Shown here in pieces: positions 10,013 through 20,383 of a DNA stretch of 20,383 nucleotides. Position 1 is the stretch's first letter, and every line of letters starts with the position of its first letter. This DNA is from Rhizophagus sp. LPA8_4_AMF (Eukaryota > Glomeromycota > Glomeromycetes > Glomerales > Glomeraceae). The notes beneath the pieces are model-generated. The model was not told the origin of the DNA, did not search any database, and was given only the letters and a program-made list of their open reading frames with translations. The position numbers were made by a program, and so were the translations under genes. The DNA lies in the NCBI GenBank assembly GCA_021464525.1, contig JADRCO010001311.1, positions 1-20,383 of the forward strand. The letters are read 5' to 3'.

Positions 10013-10248
10013 ATTTTTTTTAAATAAAAAAAGAAAAAGAAGAATATTTAAGAGTACGAATAAATAAAATTTTTTAGAAATCATTCTCTTATTTCTTTTA
10101 GGAATCCAGAATATATTTTATTAAGATTTTGTTGACCAATGATAACACATTGATAATTTTGATCTACATTTTAATTATGTATAACAAATAACAAACAATA
10201 TAAAATAAAAAATTTTAATTTTCTAAAAAAAAAAAATAAAAAATAAAA
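10013..10248. promoter_or_regulatory. Divergent promoter region, ADE8 and the small coiled-coil gene
   Basis: This 236-bp region between two divergent start codons is A/T-rich with A-runs just before the plus-strand ATG. It must hold both promoters. No TATA box or known operator is recognised. Confidence 0.45.
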
Positions 10249-10886
10249 ATGTCTAAAATCGTCGATGATTTTGAAAATATTTTAAATGATTTGGATTCAG
10301 AATTGGACAATATACAAAAATGCGCACAAGAAATTTTACATAAAGTGTATGTTATTTTTTTTTTTTTCTAACGAAAAATATATTATTATATAGTTGAAAT
10401 TTATTACATCATTTGTCATGTTGGGAGCTCGGAAGTATTTTGATACAAAAAATTTCATTCGATTGTGAAGGGAGAAAAAAAAAGGCTTATTTAACTAATC
10501 AGAAAAAAAATGATTTTTTTTTTTCTTTAATAGAGATAATTCATTCTCTTATCCATATTCAATTAGTTCTGTTACAAGTAAATACTTTTTTATATTCTAA
10601 ATATTCTTAATTTACAAGGCGTTATAATAAAATTTCTTTTTAAATTTATTTAGATGAATTAAATGTTCTCTTATTAGCAACTCAACATTTTGAAAAAAGA
10701 GCCAAAAATTTTGGAGTAACAAGTTTAACAACAATTTCAACCACAGCAGCTTCAACCGATATAAAAGCAATTAAAGAACCTGGAAGATTAAATTCTATGG
10801 TAGAAGAAAAGAAACTTACTGTAGATGCATTAAATCAAGAATCAAAACGTATTGCTGATAATGCTAAAGCTGCTTTATCTGGATAA
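10249..10886 (+). CDS. Unrecognised small protein, probable coiled coil, 124 residues
   Basis: I do not recognise this gene. A three-exon model keeps frame: 10249-10346, 10534-10577 and 10654-10886. The introns start GTATGT and GTAAAT and both end in TAG. The 44-nt middle exon is required, because joining exons 1 and 3 directly gives a stop at once. The product begins SKIVDDFENILNDLDSELD, an acidic heptad-like helix up to about residue 33. A polar linker follows (SYPYSISSVTN), then a second helix (ELNVLLLATQHFEKRAKNFG), a Thr/Ser-rich stretch (TSLTTISTTAASTD) and a final helix ending in KAALSG. Size and helix pattern suggest a subunit of a small helical complex, but I cannot name one. AATAAA lies 12 nt after the stop (10898-10903). 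It is divergent from ADE8 and convergent with SVF1. Confidence 0.75.
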
Positions 10887-11086
10887 TCAATTACAATAAT
10901 AAATTAATTGGTTGAACATACAACGATTTTTATGTAATTTTTTTTTCTTATTACGAAAATTAATGTTTATGAATTATACAAACATAATTAATTATATTAA
11001 ATAGAATTTAAGAAAGTAGTTAGAAAAAAAAATTCAAATAATTTAAGGAAAAAAATATATATATATATAAAAATAGATTATTTCAA
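10887..11086. other. Convergent 3' region between the small gene and SVF1
   Basis: These 200 bp are A/T-rich and shared by two converging transcripts. A candidate poly(A) signal AATAAA for the plus-strand gene lies at 10898-10903, and a short (TA)n run at about 11056-11070. No gene is present. Confidence 0.45.
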
Positions 11087-12305
11087 TTAAGAAATAAAGG
11101 AACACTCGCTAAATAATTTTCCTTTGGCGATTAATTCTTCATTATCGCCAATTTTGACATGCGCCTCTGCTCCATTAAACCATTGATAGACATAAGGTTT
11201 AGCGACAAAAGCTAAAATAAAAAAAAAACAAATTAAAGGTTTTAGCAACATATATATAATGTTCAATATATTTGTTATATATCTTTTTTTTTCTTTTACC
11301 TTGCACAATTTTCTTTAAGAAATAGGGAACCTCGTTCAAAACATCAATTTTATCCATAAGAACGTCAAGTTTGATCTCCAAAAAAGCAGAGAAATCTTCA
11401 TCAGTTTCCAAAGTTTTCCCTTCCCAAGTATATTTAATTTTCGTGGGGATTTTATAATTTGTTTCAGGATCCAAAATTGTTTCCAAGAATCGTGCCATGT
11501 TCTTCACGGAAACACCCACCAATTTATTATTCACGACTAAACTTCCTTGATTAATTTTTTTACTTCCATAATGTGGAGTTGTTTCAAACTCACACATTGA
11601 TAAAGAAGCAACATCAGATTGGAAATTAACAAAATTCCAACGGGATGCAATCAAATGTGGACGCATTCCTTGAATAGCATGAACAAATAATCCAATTCCA
11701 GTAACATCGAATGCTCGACCATCAACGACTATATTCCCTTTAACATTACCCTTTGGCCAAAATTTATGCTCAACGAATCCAGATGATTTATCTTGACCAA
11801 AGTAAGTCTTCCCTTCTCCAATTTTGAATCCACGATCAATTCGTTCAAATTCAAAAGAAACGATTAGCTCTTTATGCGTTAAATTTACAGCATATTTATT
11901 ACATTCAGGATTAAGTTTAATCGACATATTATTGGCACTAGCTGATCGTCGATCCGGTGAAAGTTTGAAATTGGTCATATTTACTGATTTAAAGGTATTG
12001 ACTCCATTACCAAAGAAACGAGAAGTAAATTGGATCGTAGGATTCCATAAACTATATAAAGGAACGTTCATTGTATATCAAAATTATGAATCCAAAGGAA
12101 TTGAACTTGTTCCTCAAAATTAAAAATACCCGATATTTGAATGAATCATTTGGACAAAAGCAAAATGTCCCTCGTTAGTAGCCAAATAGAAAGTTTGCGT
12201 TTCAGTTGAAGAACCTGATGCCAAAGTCCATTCAAGATCTTTCGGAGTAACCTCTGAATAAAGGCTATCTTTAGCCAAATCACTGGCAACATGAAGGTTG
12301 GACAT
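11087..12305 (-). CDS. SVF1: Survival factor 1 (Svf1) family protein
   Basis: Svf1 proteins are fungal lipocalin-like proteins. The yeast protein is needed for survival under oxidative and cold stress and has been linked to ceramide transport between ER and Golgi. Three exons fit: 12305-12130, 12051-11300 and 11211-11087, giving 350 residues. The N-terminal half holds TQTFYLATNEGHFAFVQMIH, and the first junction restores SNIGLWNPTIQFTSRFF. Later motifs are KTYFGQDKSSGFVEHKFWPK and, in the C-terminal domain, FVHAIQGMRPHLIASRWNFV, the family hallmark, then TPHYGSKKINQGSLV. The end KPYVYQWFNGAEAH ... LFSECSFIS matches the family C terminus. An ATG at 12071 lies inside the first intron and is not the start. 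No signal peptide or membrane segment is seen, as expected. It shares a 361-bp divergent region with DUS2. Confidence 0.92.
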
Positions 12306-12666
12306 TATTTTTTTAATTATACTTCAAAAAAAAAAAAAATTTTTAACGATTAATTCCAAATGTTAGAAATTATCTGAAAAACTTTTAGAGTTAAACCAAA
12401 CCTTTTACCTAAATATAAAGTTAATAAATACGCTTAAAAAGGGTTGAAATTTCAAGAATATCAAGTGGGAAAAAATCCATAGCTATTTATTGAATTCTTT
12501 CTGCGGATCTTATGCGTAATTACGCCTCTAATTTTTACCTCCTTTTAGGTCTAAAGGATATGCATGATGATGATTAACTTAGGCCGGCATTATAAATATG
12601 GCAAATTTAATAACCGATTAAAAAAAAAAAAGGATGTTCAGGGAATTATTCTTTTCAGCACTTAAA
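12306..12666. promoter_or_regulatory. Divergent promoter region, SVF1 and DUS2
   Basis: These 361 bp lie between divergent start codons. A perfect 12-bp palindrome GCGTAATTACGC lies at 12514-12525, nearly midway, which would suit a symmetric regulator site (inference). An A-run at 12620-12631 precedes an in-frame upstream ATG for DUS2 at 12634. No other gene is visible. Confidence 0.5.
12514..12525. promoter_or_regulatory. 12-bp perfect palindrome in a divergent promoter
   Basis: GCGTAATTACGC equals its reverse complement and is one of few GC-containing symmetric sites in a very AT-rich intergenic region. Its centre is about 215 bp from the SVF1 start and 147 bp from the DUS2 start. A binding role is only a guess. 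Confidence 0.35.
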
Positions 12667-14590
<1,924 letters not shown>

Positions 14591-14796
14591 GTATATTTAA
14601 TTAACAAAGTTAATTCCGTGTGATTAATTTAGCTAAACATTGAAGACTTCAATTCTAATAATGAGAATTAAATATTTATATTATTTAAAAGAATCTATCA
14701 TTAAAGTCTTTCATCTTTACAAACTCAAAGTTAAATAATAATAAATTTTTTTTTTCTCGTCTATAAGTGATGATAAATAAAAAAAAAAAATAATTT
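14591..14796. other. Convergent 3' region between DUS2 and UDP-glucose dehydrogenase genes
   Basis: These 206 bp of A/T-rich DNA are shared by two converging genes, with an A-run at about 14779-14790. No gene or clear signal is seen beyond general A/T richness. Confidence 0.4.
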
Positions 14797-16776
14797 TTAA
14801 ATTTCAGCTCGTCCAATAGTATGAACACGGAATCCAATATTTCGCAATTTTTCGGCGTCGAGAATAAGACGTCCGTCGAAAATGAAAGCTGGTTTATGCA
14901 TTTGATCGTAAATTTTTTGATAATCTAATTCCTAATTATTAGGTTTTGTGTTAGGTTTAGTATTAGGGTTAGAGAATGAATCAACAATATTTTTAATCAA
15001 ACAATATTTTAACGGTATTGCAACAATACTAACTTTAAATTCATCCCATTCAGTAGTGATTACTATGGCATCCGCATCTTCAGATGCCTCGTATGCAGAT
15101 TTTGCAATCGTAACGCGACTTTTTACTAAGGTTTGTTAAAAAGAACATTATTAAAAAATAAATAATATATATAATAAATATTTCATAAACATTTTTTTTT
15201 TTTACTTACATTGTTTAGTATTATCTATAACACCAGGTTCACTCAAATCAAGAAAGATTTGTTCGGTACTAACTTTTGGATCATAAATACGAACTTTGGC
15301 ATTCTCTTGAATAAAATCTTTACATAAAGTAATGGCAGCTGATTCACGAGTATCACCAGTATCTTTTTTAAAAGCAAATCCAAATATGGCGATTTTTTTA
15401 TTTGTGATGGTATTAAATAGAGTTTTAATAACATGAGAAACAAAACGTTTCTTTTGATATTCATTTAAATCAACTACTTGTTTCCAATATGCTGCAACTT
15501 CAGGTAAATTAAGTTGTTCTGATAAATAAACCAAATTCAAAATGTCTTTTTGAAAGCAACTACCACCGAATCCAACAGAAGCTTTTAAGAATTTGGGACC
15601 AATACGTGTATCTCTTCCACATGCATAAGCAACTTCATCAATATCAGCGCCTGTTGCTTCACAAATTGCAGATAAAGCATTAATTGATGAAATACGTTGA
15701 GCCAACAAAGCATTCGCAGCCTATAAAAAAAGATTTTTTTTAAAAAAATGAAAATATATGAATATATAAATAAATAAATAAATAAAAAATATATAAATAT
15801 ATAAGTATATATATTTATTTATTCTTATAATTACCAATTTTGAAAGTTCAGATGACCACAAATTGGTGGTAATAATACGATCGGTAGGAACCCAATGAGC
15901 ATAAACTTCAACTAATGCTTGTTGAGCTTTCATACCTTCTGGAGTTTGTAAACCTCCAATTAATACACGATCAGGGTTTAATAAATCATTGATGGCAGTT
16001 CCTTCAGCAAGAAATTCCGGATTAGATAAAATATCAAACCGAATATTTTCATTGCTATTAGCTTCCAAAATTGTACGCATGCTTTCTGCAGTACGGCATG
16101 GTACAGTAGATTTTTCAACAACAATCTTTGAACTTTTCGCGACATTAGCAATTTGACGGGTAGCTGATTCAACATAACTAACCAAAAAAAAAAAAAAAAA
16201 TTTTTTAATTAATAATTCATAAATATATGATGAATAATATAAATTATAGAATTAAATTATTAAAACCTTTAAAAAGTAAATACTTACGCCAAGTCAGCGG
16301 CAAAACCAGCACCCAAACCAGATTTTTTTGTTGGAGTATTCACGGACACAAAAATTAAGTCAGCTTCCAAAACAGCTTGTTCAACTTTGGTAGTAAAGAA
16401 TAAATTTTTTCCACGACGCTCAAAAACAATTTTATCAAGACCAGGTTCATAAATTGGAAGATGATCAGAATTCCAAGCAGCAATACGAGCCTCATTTAAA
16501 TCAACAATTGTAACATCTATATCATGACATTTATAAGCGATGACAGCACAAGTTGGACCACCTAAATTTGTAATAAAAAGCAAATTTTTTTTGATTCAGA
16601 TGTTAGAAATATAATTATAAAATAAAATAAAAAATCAACAGATACTTTTAAAAGATCAGGAGGTTTAGAGGGAATACCTCCCACCTCCTTAATTCATTAA
16701 GTCGTCATTTGATATTTTGATATCTACCGACATAACCGGCTCCAAGACAGCAGATCTTCTTTACTTGAGTGGCCAT
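14797..16776 (-). CDS. UDP-glucose 6-dehydrogenase
   Basis: The enzyme oxidises UDP-glucose to UDP-glucuronate with two NAD+, in the cytosol, supplying cell-wall and glycan precursors. Six exons fit: 16776-16728, 16561-16288, 16177-15835, 15720-15210, 15125-15034 and 14931-14797, giving 467 residues. The NAD-binding Rossmann motif [17 protein letters not shown] (residues 10-26) is split by the first intron. [27 protein letters not shown] and [13 protein letters not shown] follow. The central helix [17 protein letters not shown] spans an intron. The active site is [14 protein letters not shown] with catalytic Cys277, and Asp281 follows. The C-terminal domain has [41 protein letters not shown] and KPAFIFDGR. 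Length and motifs match animal UGDH closely. Two introns carry odd simple sequence: a hairpin-prone AT repeat (15721-15834) and telomere-like repeats (14932-15033). It is convergent with DUS2. Confidence 0.96.
14932..15033 (-). repeat. Intron with degenerate telomere-like TTAGGG repeats
   Basis: In the last intron of the UDP-glucose dehydrogenase gene, the plus strand at 14939-14973 reads TTAGG, TTAGG, TTTAG, TTAGGG and TTAG separated by a few bases. This resembles a worn stretch of the vertebrate/fungal-type telomere repeat. The intron is otherwise ordinary (GTTAGT ... ATTAG). Confidence 0.5.
15721..15834 (-). repeat. Hairpin-prone (TAAA)/(TA) repeat inside an intron
   Basis: The third intron of the UDP-glucose dehydrogenase gene is mostly simple sequence. 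AAATAAATAAATAAATAAA at about 15764-15785 faces TATATATATTTATTTATTC at about 15804-15824, its near reverse complement, so the pre-mRNA intron can fold on itself. Splice signals at both ends look normal. Confidence 0.6.
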
Positions 16777-19099
16777 ATTTTTTTAAAAATAATATTATTT
16801 TCAAAATTTCTTTTATTCTTTCAACTTTAGAATGAAAACGTTCTTTATATTAAAATTTTTTTTTTTTTAATTAAATTTAGGTAAACCGGTAATTTAATTT
16901 CTTATCTTCAAAAACCATGCAAGAAACCAAGTAACCCTACCTTTTCAGGAATTTAATCTTTTATTTACTTGCATCTTTTGTTTATTAGAACATTGTAATT
17001 AATCCAATCAAGTAATACGAAAAAAATTTTTGTTTTGTACGACTTTAACATAATTTCAAATGAAAATAAATCGGAAACAGTTCGGAATTATTAACTTCTT
17101 TATTTGAAATTTATTTTCTTGCAAAGGGAAATATTTAATAATTTTGGTGTAGCCACGAGTTTTAATCGTGCGTAGAATGAAATTTTTACTATAACTTTTG
17201 TAGATAAAATTTTATATTAACCACAGGATTTTAGACATGTTTAAATAAATAAATTGTTTTTTTACCGCAGTTTTATTAATTTTATCCCTGTCAAAAAGTT
17301 TCGGAAAAGAGCGAAATTAATTTTTTTTTTTGAAAATCGGTTTCATTAACATTATCAAATAAAAGGAGAGAATTGATAACCCAACATATTATAATATCAG
17401 ATATATTAAATTTTTTAAATTAAAAAATTCAGCTTTTTAATGAAAAAGATTGTCAAAATGTCAATATAAAATGGTAAAAATTTGCGAAAGAAAATGAAAA
17501 AAAAAAAGAAAGAAAGAAAGAAAAGTAAAGAAAAGGGAATATAAAATAAAAAATGAAGTTATTTCAAAAAAAAATATATATATATTTACAATTTACAATT
17601 TTACAACTTTATATATATAAATATTACATTGAAATGATTACCTTAAAACAAAAGAATAAAAATAAAGTATTTTTTTCCCTGTTAATCAATAAATCACTAA
17701 TCAGACAATCTGATGATCTGATTTGATGATTTAAAAAATTTGAAATATATATTTTTTTTTTTGGCCGAAATTAAAAAATTTTTAAGATTAGATGTCGACA
17801 TGTCGTCTTACAACTTAAAATAAAATGTTTAAGGGACTCTCATTCATTTTAATGTCTTTTTTAAGTTAAGTGACTTTTTATTTATAAAGTTTCATTGGTT
17901 CCATACAAAGAGAGTTTTTGGAGGCTTCTTTCCAAATGAGGGAGAACAATATTTATCATTTGAACTTTTTTTTTTCAATCCGAAGAAGGAAATAATTATT
18001 CCATTGAAAAAAAAAAAAAAATGAATTGAACCTAAAGAAGATCTTCTTTCATTATTGAATACACTTTCAGGGTTAGATGGTATGAAATGAGTTGAATGGC
18101 TCAGACCATGAAAGAAAAGCCACACGGAATTGATGAAAGGGAAATCATTTAAAAAAAAAAAAGAGAGAGAGAATAAATGAGGCGTCAAAAAAGAGGCGCA
18201 ATATCATTGGGAACCGGATAAATGGATAAAATATATATAAATAAGAAAAAAAGGATAAAACGGATACTCCGAAAAATAATTAAAATTTAAACATTTCACA
18301 TGATTTTTTAAATAAAAAGTAAAAAAAAAAAATTTTTAGGGTTTAACGTTCTAAAAAGCATTCTGAGAATAACTCAAAAAGCTAAGCATTGCTACACCTG
18401 ATTATGTGAAAAAAAGAAGAAAAAGATTCCCTTTCACACGCCGAGCTGGTACAATTGTGAAACATAAAATAAGGACCCAGAGAAATACAAAAACACAAAA
18501 CACTCCCGCAATAGGTTTCAATAGAATCAAAAATAGGATAGATTAATTCTTATGATATCATGACCCAAGATATTCAGGGTCTAAACAGAGTAAAAATCGT
18601 AGGGTAGATCTGATTGAGGATGACTCTCAGGTGGCTTAGTATTAAAAGAAATTGATAATTCATAATTGATCACATAACTAACAAATAAACTTTTTTCCGC
18701 TATAAATAATTTTTTGTTATTTTTAATGAGTTTGAGAAGATGCAGTTTTATTTTGGATTTATCATCATAAAATGTATGTATGATAGAAGTTTACCTGATA
18801 TAAAACTTTAATTATTAATCTATAAATATTGCAATTGATAGTCTATGCTATACGTAAATCTTTTTTTTCTCTTATGTATAAGAATCTTTTGAAATCTGCT
18901 GACAGATTTATGTGAGTTATAATTCAACAAGGTTTCTAACAGGAAAAAAAACTAATGTTATTAACACATGTCGATTACGAATTTTTTTGTCCTTCATTTC
19001 TAATTTAAGTGAATGTTTATTTGTAATCATTTTAGTTTTTTTAAAAAAACCTCCTTGTAAACAAAAAAAGCGAAAAGTAATGATTTCTTTTCTCGTAAA

Positions 19100-19265
19100 A
19101 AAAAAAATAATAATAATTGTATTATAATTATTATTTATAATTATATTATTTTATTATATATAAATAAATATATATATTTTATATTTTATATATACAGTAT
19201 ATATAAAAATAAAATAATAACAATAATAATAATTATAATAATTATAATAATAATAACAATAATAA
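19100..19265. repeat. AT/AAT microsatellite forming an imperfect palindrome
   Basis: About 165 bp of AAT, TTA and TA repeats are nearly symmetric around TATATACAGTATATA (about 19188-19203). TTTTATATTTTATATATA on the left faces TATATATAAAAATAAAA on the right. ATT-type repeats lie further left and AAT-type repeats further right. It could form a long hairpin. It ends with a short GAT repeat at about 19268-19280. Confidence 0.65.
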
Positions 19266-19862
19266 CTGATGATGATGATAATAATTTAACTGAAACAAAA
19301 CGAAAATAGATCAAAAAAAAAATTTTGAATTTGCCACACTTAAAAATTTGAGGCGTTGTTATTTTTATTTTTTTCCTGACTTTTCCTTTAATTATTGTGA
19401 AATCCTGTCTTTTCTCCTGCCTCCTTCAAGTTCTTTCTTTTCAAAGTATCTTCTTTCTATTTTATCCAAAAGAAGGGTCATTTATTTTAAAAATGATTAA
19501 AAATAATAAATACCCCCAAAATTATTTGTGTTTCCCGAATATTGTGTTACAAAATATGAGTATATTTCAATCAAATCTTTTGAAAATCTGAATTTATTAT
19601 TTTATGTTGTTTTGATTTTCAATTGTGAAACAGTATAAAAAAAGATTCCCTCTTTATAATATAAATGGATTTATTGTTGTGATACCTTAAATAAATATCA
19701 GTCATCAAACTGAAAAAAAAATTGATTTTCATCGTAAAAAATTTTCGGCTTTGCCATTGGCTGATGTTTTGATACTTGAAGCCAGCAAACAAACAGCTAA
19801 ATAAACAGTCATCTGGAGTTTTCTTGCTTTTTTACCGGCTGCGAATTTTTTTTTTTCAATCG

Positions 19863-19894
19863 AAAAAAAAAACACTTTCGTGTGTTTTTTTTTT
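19863..19894. repeat. A10CAC / GTGT10 hairpin
   Basis: A 13-bp perfect inverted repeat (19863-19875 with 19882-19894) has a 6-base loop. The stem is ten A:T pairs plus CAC/GTG. It looks like a bacterial intrinsic terminator but sits in nuclear fungal-type DNA, so no such role is claimed. Confidence 0.6.
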
Positions 19895-20300
19895 GCTCTA
19901 TTTTTTTTTAATTTTTTTTACGTCTTCCCGCACCGACCGCCTTTTTTTCTTATTGTGCGAGGTTTCTTTTTTGTATCATATAATCACTTGTTCTCTTTGA
20001 AACAAACAATAAAATTTTGTAACGTTTTTTTATTATTTACGACGACTTTAAACGACGTAAAAAAAATTATTTTTTTTTTTTTGTGACGCTGCGGCCTTTA
20101 AGGAAACGAAAAAAAAATTTATATATATAAAAAAAATCTCTTTTAAGAGAGAAAAAAAATATTTTTTCTTTTAACATTAAAGAAAAATAAAAAAAAAAAA
20201 TTTATTATCTTTGAGATAAATTCTTACGATTTTTTTACGAAATTTTTTTACCCTTTTATGAAACCAACGGTACTTTACTTTTTTAATAATAATATAATAT

Positions 20301-20336
20301 AAAAAAAAAAAAAAAAAAAAAAAAAAACAAAAAAAA

Positions 20337-20383
<47 letters not shown>
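20301..20383. repeat. Poly-A run at window end
   Basis: Of the last 83 bases, 81 are A, broken only by a C at 20328 and a T at 20338. Homopolymers this long usually mark the edge of an assembled contig or a polymerase-slippage artefact, so the true length and the neighbouring sequence are uncertain. Confidence 0.8.

Larger units (their letters stand above)
16777..20300. other. 3.5-kb AT-rich region with no supportable gene
   Basis: The left part must hold the promoter of the UDP-glucose dehydrogenase gene. The remainder is A/T-rich with many A or T homopolymers. A purine tract of GAAA repeats lies at about 17490-17540, (GGATA)-like repeats at about 18215-18270, and a large AT/AAT repeat palindrome at about 19100-19260. 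Open frames here are short, compositionally skewed (Phe/Lys runs) and match nothing I know. A basic 57-codon frame at about 18374-18545 (KKRRKRFPFTRRAGT) has no ATG. I saw no tRNA or other RNA gene by eye. It may be a long promoter or 5'-leader region of a gene lying beyond the window. Confidence 0.5.

Noticed and set aside
10413..10610. Plus-strand open frame of 65 codons
   Set aside because: It lies across the first intron and small second exon of the orphan gene in another frame and has simple Lys/Ile-rich composition.
12069..12071. ATG at the start of a long open frame as the SVF1 start
   Set aside because: The frame upstream is closed by a TGA, the conserved N-terminal third would be lost, and a GT-AG intron (12129-12052) joins the upstream exon in frame to restore SNIGLWNPTIQF.
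17700..17735. TGATGA and CTGA motifs suggesting a C/D-box RNA
   Set aside because: The motifs overlap in a simple TGATGATCTGA repeat, with no terminal stem or sensible box spacing.
17892..18188. Minus-strand open frame of 98 codons
   Set aside because: Phe and Ser runs encoded by A/T homopolymers, no recognisable domain and no exon partner. It is probably chance.
18374..18545. Basic 57-codon open frame (KKRRKRFPFTRRAGT)
   Set aside because: No ATG, no family match and no convincing splice partner. Its lysines come from A-runs.
18548..18650. GC-richer stretch considered as a tRNA or small RNA
   Set aside because: No cloverleaf, no B-box-like GGTTCGA and no stable stem beyond ATGATATCAT.
19863..19894. 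Hairpin followed by T-run as a bacterial-type terminator
   Set aside because: The surrounding genes are spliced nuclear genes, and the stem is mostly A:T from homopolymers.
19776..20086. Overlapping Phe-rich frames near the right end
   Set aside because: They are produced by poly-T tracts and have no plausible protein features.

Overview
The window is AT-rich nuclear DNA from a fungus. Genes are cut into short exons by small GT-AG introns of about 60-190 nt with T-rich 3' ends. The gene set fits a fungus: a monofunctional ADE8-type GAR transformylase, a fungal Svf1 protein, an RNase H1 with a hybrid-binding domain, and a Dus2 without the animal dsRNA-binding tail. The decayed non-LTR reverse transcriptase and Tigger/pogo transposase on the left resemble families common in arbuscular mycorrhizal fungi such as Rhizophagus. 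That lineage guess is inference from style and remembered family features, not from a search.

Layout. Positions 1-5608 are a gene-free, repeat-derived zone. It holds a decayed Tigger/pogo DNA transposon with one visible terminal end (about 1090-2575), a complex inverted and tandem repeat with units of about 325 bp (about 2840-3650), a short hairpin element (3692-3809), a broken LINE-type reverse transcriptase on the minus strand (about 4020-5095), and a perfect 28-bp AT palindrome (5353-5380). Positions 5609-16776 are a compact block of seven genes in strictly alternating orientation: RNase H1 (-), COP9 signalosome subunit 1 (+), GAR transformylase (-), an unrecognised small coiled-coil protein (+), Svf1 (-), tRNA-dihydrouridine synthase 2 (+) and UDP-glucose 6-dehydrogenase (-). 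Start-to-start gaps are 236-361 bp and end-to-end gaps about 200-315 bp. Positions 16777-20383 are very A/T-rich, low in complexity and have no supportable gene. They end in long A-runs that look like the edge of an assembled sequence.

The seven genes are conserved housekeeping functions: R-loop and RNA:DNA hybrid removal, cullin deneddylation, purine synthesis, ceramide/stress handling, tRNA modification and UDP-glucuronate synthesis. They do not form one pathway. The link between them is architectural: three divergent pairs share short promoter regions. I rebuilt the exon structures by hand from reading frame, splice signals and remembered family sequence. Every junction quoted keeps frame, and each CDS sums to a multiple of three. 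I see no RNA gene, CRISPR array or gene cluster of a new system. The most unusual items are the RNase H1 upstream in-frame extension without an ATG, the inverted/tandem repeat block and the orphan 124-residue protein.
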